A stretch of 10,539 nucleotides of DNA. Source: Alphaproteobacteria bacterium. GTDB lineage: Bacteria > Pseudomonadota > Alphaproteobacteria > Rhizobiales > Xanthobacteraceae. The DNA is taken from NCBI GenBank assembly GCA_005884745.1, contig VAZU01000081.1:1-10539 (forward strand), in the 5' to 3' direction. Both the position numbers and the translations under genes were made by a program. This document shows, piece by piece, positions 6,197-10,539 of this stretch (its first letter is position 1; the number at the start of each line of letters is the position of its first letter). The notes beneath the pieces are model-generated. The model did not search any database, was not told where the DNA came from, and saw only the letters and a list, made by a program, of their open reading frames with translations.

Positions 6197-6871
6197 ATGG
6201 CGAGCTATTGCATTGGCGATCTCAGCCGCCGTGAAATCCTGAGAATGGCCGCCGTGCTCGGCGGCGCCGGCATGCTCTTCTCGGCCAAGCTCGCTGCGGC
6301 GGAGGCGCTGTTGCGCCGTACCCCGGCCCAGATCCTCGGGCCGTTTTACCCGGTCATGAAAGTCTGGGCCAAAACCGCCGATCTGACGAGACCGCGGGAT
6401 GCATCGGGCCGGGCGAGCGGACAGGTGCTCCATGTGACCGGGCGGGTGCTGAGCCTTTCCGGCGAGCCGGTCCGGAACGCGCAGATCGAGGTCTGGCAAG
6501 CCAACAGCCATGGACGCTACCGGCACCCGAGCGACAGCAATCCGGCGCCGCTCGATCCGAACTTCGACGGGGCCGCCGTGCTCGGCACCGACGCGGAAGG
6601 CCGCTATGGTTTCACGACGATCAAGCCCGGCGCGTACCCTGCCGGACCAAACACGGTGCGGCCGCCTCACATCCATTTCCAGGTGACGGGTCGAGAGGAC
6701 AGATTGGTGACGCAGATGTATTTTGAAAACGAGCCCTACAACGACACAGACCGTCTCCTCAACAGCGCCGAGCGAAAGGAACTGCTCGTCGTCAGGCTGC
6801 TGCCGCCGCCTCCGGAGCTGGAACCCGACTCCAAGCTGGCGATGTTCGATATCGTGCTGTTTCGAGGATAG
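6197..6871 (+). CDS. Tat-exported intradiol ring-cleavage dioxygenase
   Basis: A 224-residue protein of the protocatechuate 3,4-dioxygenase/catechol 1,2-dioxygenase family, which opens catecholic rings between the hydroxyls using non-haem Fe(III). The expected iron ligands are all present: Tyr108 (GRYRHP), Tyr147 (PGAYPAG), His158 and His160 (RPPHIHF), with the conserved Arg155. LDPNFDG, TDAEGRYGFTTIKPG and TQMYFENEP follow the beta-subunit pattern. The N-terminus carries SRREIL at 10-15 and a hydrophobic stretch to about 35, a twin-arginine signal, so it probably works in the periplasm, unlike the cytoplasmic PcaGH enzyme. No alpha subunit is adjacent. The ATG at 6197 is chosen because GAGGAGA lies 6 bases upstream; the frame is open to 6143. 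The substrate is unknown, and activity on larger or lignin-like phenols is possible. Confidence 0.88.
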   Translation: MASYCIGDLSRREILRMAAVLGGAGMLFSAKLAAAEALLRRTPAQILGPFYPVMKVWAKTADLTRPRDASGRASGQVLHVTGRVLSLSGEPVRNAQIEVWQANSHGRYRHPSDSNPAPLDPNFDGAAVLGTDAEGRYGFTTIKPGAYPAGPNTVRPPHIHFQVTGREDRLVTQMYFENEPYNDTDRLLNSAERKELLVVRLLPPPPELEPDSKLAMFDIVLFRG

Positions 6872-7032
6872 GTAGGCGGCCTCGACCCAGCAGCACACAC
6901 TTCGCATTTCCTTCCAGGCTTTTCCGTGAAATAGTTGTTATTGAGGGAACGGCGAACAAGCATGTCCGGCAGACTTGCGAACCGGGCAGCGCATTTCGCC
7001 GACGGTTTCTTGCTCGCGCGGTGGGCGCTTGG

Positions 7033-7542
7033 ATGGCTGAGGAACGACCGTACAGTCTGCTGATCCGTCTCGGCGTCATCCTGGCGCCGATCCTGGCCGG
7101 GGTTTTGCTCTGGTCGTACTATCATCCGCCGGTTTCGGTCTTGTCGCGGAAGCCCGCCGTTGCCATCCCCGCTCCGCTGCCGGCAAGTGCCCCGAACCCG
7201 TCCGAGCTTGCTGCCGAGCCGGCCGATCCGGTTGCGACCCCCGGCGCGGCGGCTGCCGCGGGGGTGACACCGGCGGTTTCCGTCGATCCTACGGCGCCCG
7301 AAGCCGGGGCATTCCGGAGCGTTGCGCCCGGCAGCCAGACGACGGCACCGCAAGGCGGCGCCGCTGCCAGTACCGCCGCGACCCCGCCGGCGCTCGCGGG
7401 ATCGAGGCAGCAACCGGCTCCCGGCCGCGAGCGCTCGAAGGCGCCGGGCGCCGGCAAACCGGAGGCGTCTTCGACACCCAGGACGCTGCAGAAATTGGAC
7501 AAGCAAATCGATCGCAAGCTCAGCATTTGCACCGGCTGCTGA
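7033..7542 (+). CDS. Membrane-anchored Pro/Ala-rich protein with C-terminal CTGC
   Basis: A 169-residue protein. One hydrophobic segment at about 9-29 (LLIRLGVILAPILAGVLLW) has no obvious cleavage site and probably anchors the protein with its body in the periplasm. Residues 32-145 are a low-complexity Pro/Ala/Ser/Gly linker. The C-terminus is a basic helix-like stretch (LQKLDKQIDRKL) followed by SICTGC, with Cys166 and Cys169, the last residue. The tail resembles that of the small exported protein at 661-897. The ATG at 7033 is preferred to the in-frame GTG at 7021 because it removes only four residues before the anchor; neither has a strong ribosome site. No family is recognised. The long flexible linker suggests a reach across the periplasm, but this is inference. 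Confidence 0.72.
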   Translation: MAEERPYSLLIRLGVILAPILAGVLLWSYYHPPVSVLSRKPAVAIPAPLPASAPNPSELAAEPADPVATPGAAAAAGVTPAVSVDPTAPEAGAFRSVAPGSQTTAPQGGAAASTAATPPALAGSRQQPAPGRERSKAPGAGKPEASSTPRTLQKLDKQIDRKLSICTGC

Positions 7543-7566
7543 GCCGACGTCGTTCTCCTTCAGCTC

Positions 7567-7619
7567 GTCAGGCCCGGCCCCCGATCAAGTCGGGGGCAGG
7601 CTCTTGTGCCGGGCATGAC
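7567..7619. repeat. Nested palindromic intergenic element / two-way terminator
   Basis: An inner stem GCCCCCGA (7577-7584) / TCGGGGGC (7590-7597) has loop TCAAG. An outer imperfect stem GTCAGGCCCGGC (7567-7578) / GCCGGGCATGAC (7608-7619) pairs at 11 of 12 positions. The two overlap at 7577-7578, so they may be alternative or stacked folds. GC-rich palindromes built on GTCATGCCCGGC are common dispersed intergenic elements in Bradyrhizobium-type genomes (recognition, not a search). Position between convergent genes also fits a terminator. Confidence 0.6.
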
Positions 7620-7658
7620 GATATGAACCCCGATGCATGGAAGGCGTGGATGGCGTGG

Positions 7659-7691
7659 ATGGCCGGGACAAGGCAGAACAAGCCCGGCCAT
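7659..7691. repeat. Second palindromic intergenic element
   Basis: ATGGCCGGG (7659-7667) and CCCGGCCAT (7683-7691) are perfect 9-base inverted arms around a 15-base loop. The 3' arm CCCGGCCATGACGA resembles the end of the element at 7567-7619 (CCGGGCATGACGA). Just before it, GGCGTGGAT occurs twice in tandem (7643-7660). It is probably another copy of the same repeat family or a terminator for the facing gene. Confidence 0.5.
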
Positions 7692-7729
7692 GACGATGGA
7701 AGTGTTGTCGACATTGGCATCACTTCCGG

Positions 7730-8029
7730 TCAAGCAAAGACGCGGTCGCCGCGTTCATCGATGATCTGCTTGCCCTTGGAAATCGAGAAGGCGATCGCGT
7801 CCTCCCGGCTCTCGTGGGTTTCGGCCCGAACGAACCGGTGTTCTTTCACCCCCTCCGGGCCGTCTTTCTCGATAATACCCGCGGTCTGATACCTGCCATC
7901 GGTTCGGTACGGCGTCGGACGGATGCGATAGCCTGCGTATTCGACAGGCGGCGCGGACGGCTCGCGGGATTCGCCTCCGCCTCGCCCGCCGAACAGGCGG
8001 CTCAACGCCGTCTTGAGCTTCGAGAACAT
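7730..8029 (-). CDS. HlyU family protein (PF10115 type)
   Basis: A 99-residue protein. The N-terminus MFSKLKTALSRLFGG is amphipathic and basic, followed by a short Gly/Ser/Pro linker and the conserved core from VEYAGYRIRPTPYR through GRYQTAGIIEKD, EHRFVRAETHESREDAIAFS to SKGKQIIDERGDRVF at the end. This order and length match the alphaproteobacterial family called HlyU. The name comes from a Vibrio haemolysin activator, but a regulatory role here is not shown. The frame is open to 8155, yet the ATG at 8027-8029 matches where the family starts and has AGAGAGGA about 10 bases upstream. It lies 145 bases after the enoyl-CoA hydratase gene on the same strand, so cotranscription is possible but not evident. 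Confidence 0.85.
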   Translation of the reverse strand: MFSKLKTALSRLFGGRGGGESREPSAPPVEYAGYRIRPTPYRTDGRYQTAGIIEKDGPEGVKEHRFVRAETHESREDAIAFSISKGKQIIDERGDRVFA

Positions 8030-8174
8030 CGGCCAGCATCCTCTCTGCTGATGCAACGGTATCGTATCATAGCGCGCTCCGGGGCGCTGCTCCTCTCCGC
8101 GTGTGCTCGGCCGCGTCTCACCATCCAAGCTTGCGAGCAGACGCTGCATCCGCAAGATCGCCGGCGACGATGCT

Positions 8175-8969
8175 TCAGCCCCGCGACATCCTGCGCCGAT
8201 CGAGGAAGCTCGTCAGCATGCGATGCGGCTCGTCGCCGGAAAAGCAGGCGCGAAAGCTCTCGATGCCGGACTCGATCGCGGCATCGAGCGGAAGCCGCTC
8301 CCACTCCCGCATCAGCGCCTTCTGGAGGCGAGTGGCATTCGGTCCCGCCGCCAAGATCGCGTCGATCCAAGCCTCGACCGCCCCATCGAGCTCGGCTGGA
8401 GCAACGACCTTCTCGACCAGCCCGATTTCGAGCGCCTCGGCGGCTTTGATGCTTTCGCCGAGCAGCAGCAGCCGGGCGGCTTGGCCCCATCCGATGAGCC
8501 GAGGCAGCAGCGCGGCCTCGATGACCGAAGGCATGCCGACCTTCACCTCCGGCATGCCGAACACGGCATTGTCGGACGCGACGCGCAGATCGCAGGCTGC
8601 CGCCAATTCCAGCCCCGCGCCCAGACAATAGCCGTTGATGCGGGCGATGACCGGCACCGGGATCGCGCGGATCGCCGCAATGGCGTGATGCAGCCCGGTG
8701 ATGAACGCCTCCGCGCCCGCTGCATCGAGCCCGGCCATGGTCTCGACGTCGGCGCCGCCGATGAACGCCCGGTCGCCGGCGCCGGTGATCAATACGGCGC
8801 GCAAATGCGCGTCCCCGGAAAGCGGCTTTGCCGCCGCGGTCAAGGCGCGGATCGTCGCCGGATCGAGCGCATTCAGCTTGGCCGGTCGCTCGATGGTGAG
8901 CCGCGCGAACCGACCGCGCCCGTTGCGATCGATCATGCGGGCTGAAACCAGATCGGCGCCGATCGACAT
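8175..8969 (-). CDS. Enoyl-CoA hydratase/isomerase (crotonase family)
   Basis: A 264-residue protein, normal length for the family, acting on 2-enoyl-CoA or related thioesters in the cytoplasm. The N-terminal core shows LTIERPAKLNALD (24-36) and the oxyanion-hole segment AFIGGADVETM (68-78). The second core segment reads NGYCLGAGLELAAACDLRVA (112-131). Glu121 (GLELA) and Glu141 (MPEVKVGMPS) match the two catalytic glutamates of rat mitochondrial enoyl-CoA hydratase (Glu144, Glu164), also 20 residues apart, so true hydratase activity is likely. The region after 143 has GMPSVIEAALLPRLIGWGQAARLLL, the usual helix packing. The C-terminus is charged (LDRRRMSRG). It is divergent from the cupin gene, with about 210 bases between them. 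The exact substrate (fatty acid, phenylacetate or amino acid breakdown) cannot be told. Confidence 0.9.
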   Translation of the reverse strand: MSIGADLVSARMIDRNGRGRFARLTIERPAKLNALDPATIRALTAAAKPLSGDAHLRAVLITGAGDRAFIGGADVETMAGLDAAGAEAFITGLHHAIAAIRAIPVPVIARINGYCLGAGLELAAACDLRVASDNAVFGMPEVKVGMPSVIEAALLPRLIGWGQAARLLLLGESIKAAEALEIGLVEKVVAPAELDGAVEAWIDAILAAGPNATRLQKALMREWERLPLDAAIESGIESFRACFSGDEPHRMLTSFLDRRRMSRG

Positions 8970-9117
8970 GGCGAGCCCTTCGTGCCGGCGTTCTGCCGCG
9001 ACCCCCTAAGCTATCGAGCGCGGCTTGCATTGCAATGCGGCCGGGCGAGAGAAATTCGCCCGAAGAGCTCGGATGAGCAGCGAAACGCCTCTCGCCTGGT
9101 CGACGGGAGGAATTACA

Positions 9118-9150
9118 ATGGCGCAGCAATCCGCGACGGAGTTTGCGTAG
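9118..9150 (+). CDS. Possible 10-residue leader ORF before the cupin gene
   Basis: GGGAGG (9105-9110), a 7-base spacer and an ATG at 9118 open a 10-codon frame, MAQQSATEFA, ending at TAG 9148-9150. The cupin gene starts 28 bases later in another frame with its own GGGAGG. The ribosome site is as good as any in the window, so translation is credible. It could be a leader peptide or the leftover start of a deleted gene. Confidence 0.35.
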   Translation: MAQQSATEFA

Positions 9151-9178
9151 AACGATTGCGCGAGCTTGGGAGGTTCCC

Positions 9179-9559
9179 ATGACCGTGAACAAGACACATG
9201 ACGAATTCTACACCCTGGATCTGGAAGGCGGGTGGGAGGTTCCCGCCGGCTATCCGTCCGGAATCCAGCAAAAGATCCTGTCCGGATTCTTGGACGAGGC
9301 TCACAAGCGGGGCAGCCGCACGCGGCTGCTACGCATCGGCCCGAGCGTTTTCACGACCCAGCCGTTCGTGCACGATTATTGGGAAGAGGTGTTCTTGGTC
9401 GCGGGCGACCTCACCGTCGGCAACGACGCCAACGGCAGGGGCGGAACCCGGTTCGAGCCGTTCACATATGCGTGCCGGCCGCCCGGAGCCCAGCACGGCC
9501 CGTTCCGCTCGGATCGCGGCTGTCTGCTCTACGAGATCCACTATTACGACCCGCCGTGA
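9179..9559 (+). CDS. Cupin-fold protein
   Basis: A 126-residue single-domain cupin. After an N-terminal helix (residues 27-44) the barrel has the first metal-binding cluster HDYWEE (His65, Glu69/Glu70) followed by VFLVAGDLTVG, and the second cluster RPPGAQHGPF (His106) near the end. This gives a probable His/Glu/His divalent metal site, although the usual HxH pair of the first cluster is reduced to one His, so the ligand set may differ. The C-terminus is LYEIHYYDPP. Enzymes and ligand-binding proteins both occur in this fold, so the function is unassigned. The ATG at 9179 is chosen because GGGAGG ends 5 bases upstream and the domain begins there; the frame extends to 9143 without support. Confidence 0.8.
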   Translation: MTVNKTHDEFYTLDLEGGWEVPAGYPSGIQQKILSGFLDEAHKRGSRTRLLRIGPSVFTTQPFVHDYWEEVFLVAGDLTVGNDANGRGGTRFEPFTYACRPPGAQHGPFRSDRGCLLYEIHYYDPP

Positions 9560-9572
9560 CCGCCGGCGGACA

Positions 9573-9598
9573 CGCCCAGGACGAACCCGCCCTGGGCG
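9573..9598. terminator. Two-way hairpin between cupin and Gly/Tyr-rich gene
   Basis: CGCCCAGG (9573-9580) and CCTGGGCG (9591-9598) form a perfect 8-bp stem with a 10-base loop. It lies 14 bases after the cupin stop and 21 bases after the end of the facing gene, the expected place for a shared terminator. No strong T-run is seen. Confidence 0.55.
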
Positions 9599-9619
9599 AT
9601 GGCGAGCTCTGGGCCGGGA

Positions 9620-9958
9620 TTACCAGCCCCAGCGCGGCCCTACTCCGATTCCGATGCCGACCCCCGGCCCATAAATACCGACGCCGGGGCCGTATCCGCC
9701 GTAATAGCCGGGATACCCGCCGTAATAGCCGGGATAGCCGTAATAGCCGCGGTAATAGCCTCGCCGGCAGACCAGCGCACATCCGGGGCACGGACGATAG
9801 CAGCGGGCGACCGATTCGGTCAGATTCGTTTGCGCCAGCGCGGCGCGAACTCCTGAAGCACTCCCCGGCGTCATGGCCTCGGCGCCGCCGACCGTTGCAA
9901 AGCACAGCGCTGCCGTGATCGCGGCCGAGGCAGCGGTGGTCAGGATCATCTTTCGCAT
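9620..9958 (-). CDS. Gly/Tyr-rich secreted protein with four-cysteine cluster
   Basis: A 112-residue exported protein. The signal peptide runs to about residue 28 (hydrophobic LTTAASAAITAALCFATV, ending GGAEA). Residues 29-50 are ordinary, then a cysteine cluster CYRPCPGCALVC places Cys53, 57, 60 and 64 close together, followed by an arginine pair. Residues 67-90 are tandem GYYG/GYPGYYG repeats, and the tail is Gly/Val/Pro-rich (GPGVGIYGPGVGIGIGVGP) ending RWGW. Short secreted proteins rich in Gly and Tyr are common in Bradyrhizobium-like bacteria without a known role; envelope or surface association is a guess. The ATG at 9956-9958 has GGGAGAAAT just upstream. An EcfG-like promoter lies upstream, suggesting stress induction. 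Confidence 0.75.
   Translation of the reverse strand: MRKMILTTAASAAITAALCFATVGGAEAMTPGSASGVRAALAQTNLTESVARCYRPCPGCALVCRRGYYRGYYGYPGYYGGYPGYYGGYGPGVGIYGPGVGIGIGVGPRWGW
9696..9760. repeat. In-gene 21-base tandem repeats
   Basis: The 20-base word at 9696-9715 (beginning CCGCCGTAATAGCC) recurs exactly at 9717-9736, a 21-base period, followed by two shorter partial copies of GTAATAGCC up to 9760. They encode the GYYG/YPG repeats of the Gly/Tyr-rich protein, so repeat number may vary between strains without a frameshift. Confidence 0.75.
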
Positions 9959-10013
9959 GACATTTCTCCCTCAGGCATACGGTCGGCGCAGAAGCCGGCC
10001 GCCGGTGCAATCC

Positions 10014-10038
10014 AACTCGAAAGACCGTGGTTTGTTCC
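10014..10038 (-). promoter_or_regulatory. EcfG-like (general stress) promoter
   Basis: On the minus strand GGAAC (10038-10034) is followed after 17 bases by GTT (10016-10014), close to the alphaproteobacterial EcfG consensus GGAAC-N16/17-cGTT; the base before GTT is A, not C. It ends 55 bases before the ATG at 9958 and points to that gene. The match is short and could be chance. Confidence 0.5.
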
Positions 10039-10154
10039 TTTAGCACGGAATCAAGTTTGGCCCTCCAGCCTGCCGCTAGCTTGGTTAACATCGTGAACGG
10101 AGATTTCTCGCTCGATATGCTCGAAAAAGCGTCGGCTTGGCCGGGGGCCGAGGC

Positions 10155-10481
10155 TCATCCGGAATGCCGTCGGTGGACGCGCCGGCCACGCGGTGCGCCG
10201 CGACGACGGACGCGGCCGGTGCTCGCCACAGGGTTCGCTCCCCCAAGCGGCGCGAGCTGCTGGACCGGATTGCCGGGCCGCGACGGGGCCGTCTGCGGAC
10301 CCGGAACGTTGAGCTGGGGCGTGACTTGCGGCACCGGCTGCGGCACCACTTGCGCCGCCCGTTGGGCCGGCGCGCTCCCGTTCTGGGGCGCGGGTTGCGC
10401 TGGTGCGCGAGCGCGAGCGGCCGCCGCCGTGGAGCCCGCAAGCGCGCCGCCGAGGAGCGCGATGAACTCCCGCCGTCTCAT
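10155..10481 (-). CDS. Exported Pro/Gln/Ala-rich protein with ABC-binding-protein-type signal
   Basis: A 108-residue protein. The N-terminus MRRREFIALLGGALAG is the signal sequence typical of alphaproteobacterial ABC solute-binding proteins (twin-arginine-like). Instead of the binding domain that normally follows, residues 22-85 are Pro/Gln/Ala-rich (QVVPQPVPQVTPQLNVPGPQ), and the end is very basic (RVRRRGAPRGRRVHRRHSG). The ATG at 10479-10481 overlaps the upstream stop as ATGA, so it is translated with the ABC gene. It may be a real low-complexity exported protein, or the start of a lost binding-protein gene followed by chance coding. I recognise no domain. Confidence 0.5.
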   Translation of the reverse strand: MRRREFIALLGGALAGSTAAAARARAPAQPAPQNGSAPAQRAAQVVPQPVPQVTPQLNVPGPQTAPSRPGNPVQQLAPLGGANPVASTGRVRRRGAPRGRRVHRRHSG

Positions 10482-10539
10482 TCGATCACCTCGTCGGCGC
10501 GGGCGAGCAGCGTGGCCGGAATTGCGAGGCCAAGCGCCT
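10478..10539 (-). CDS. ABC transporter solute-binding protein, C-terminal end (partial)
   Basis: Only the last 19 codons are in the window: ALGLAIPATLLARADEVIE then TGA at 10480-10478. Phrases of the form LG-(L/I)-x-(I/V)-P-xx-LLARADEVIE are the characteristic end of the ABC-type (TrpX-like) substrate-binding proteins abundant in Bradyrhizobium, which are commonly followed by a gene beginning MRRREFI, as here. The identification is from recognition of this short tail. The rest lies beyond 10539. Confidence 0.65.
   Translation of the reverse strand, partial: ALGLAIPATLLARADEVIE

Noticed and set aside
4500..6830. LPPPPEFEP at the DctM tail and LPPPPELEP near the dioxygenase tail look alike
   Set aside because: Short proline runs encoded by CCG repeats arise easily in this base composition, and the two contexts are unrelated.
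6961..7062. Short plus-strand ORF starting at the ATG at 6961
   Set aside because: It overlaps the start of the membrane-anchored gene, is only about 33 codons, and its GAGGG is too far from the ATG.
8002..9192. 396-codon minus-strand frame over the hydratase gene
   Set aside because: It is a shifted frame of the enoyl-CoA hydratase and is Arg/Gly-rich; the 8175-8969 frame contains the conserved catalytic motifs.
1..10539. CRISPR array, insertion sequence, rRNA or prophage genes
   Set aside because: No regularly spaced repeats, no transposase or phage motifs, and no rRNA-like sequence were seen on either strand.

Overview
This window looks like chromosomal sequence from a GC-rich alphaproteobacterium of the Bradyrhizobium/Rhodopseudomonas type. 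The grounds are the codon bias, several small secreted proteins of a kind common there, a HlyU-family (PF10115) gene, an EcfG-like stress promoter, and an ABC solute-binding gene end followed by an 'MRRREFI...LLGG' signal peptide. The organism call rests on recognition, not on a search.

Layout. Positions 1-1530 are accessory in character: a small secreted protein (60-347, minus), a poorly coding gap, a small exported protein ending in CRGC (661-897, plus), and a decayed N-terminal piece of a TauE/SafE-type permease (946-1304, minus). Positions 1534-2457 encode an outer-membrane barrel protein with a periplasmic coiled coil. Positions 2599-4538 hold an overlapping pair of TRAP-transporter membrane subunits (DctQ, DctM) with no solute-binding protein gene in view. 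An RlpA-like lipoprotein follows (4678-5130). Facing it are an unrecognised protein (5255-5701) and a zinc-ribbon protein (5777-5998), both minus. A Tat-exported intradiol ring-cleavage dioxygenase (6197-6871) and a membrane-anchored Pro/Ala-rich protein ending in CTGC (7033-7542) are on the plus strand. After two palindromic intergenic elements come HlyU (7730-8029) and an enoyl-CoA hydratase (8175-8969), both minus. Then come a cupin (9179-9559, plus), a Gly/Tyr-rich secreted protein with an EcfG-like promoter (9620-9958, minus), and at the right edge a low-complexity exported protein (10155-10481) overlapping the end of an ABC solute-binding gene (10478-10539), both minus.

How the genes relate. 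Most are single or paired units separated by convergent hairpins. The only firm operon is dctQ-dctM; the last two minus-strand genes also overlap by ATGA. The TRAP permease and the intradiol dioxygenase could both serve aromatic-acid use, but this is inference. I do not see a complete undescribed multi-gene system. The most interesting signals are two otherwise unrelated exported proteins sharing a C-terminal SIC-x-GC tail, a TRAP membrane pair without its binding protein, a short translated-looking ORF before the cupin, and an ABC-type signal peptide attached to a Pro/Gln/Ala-rich body.
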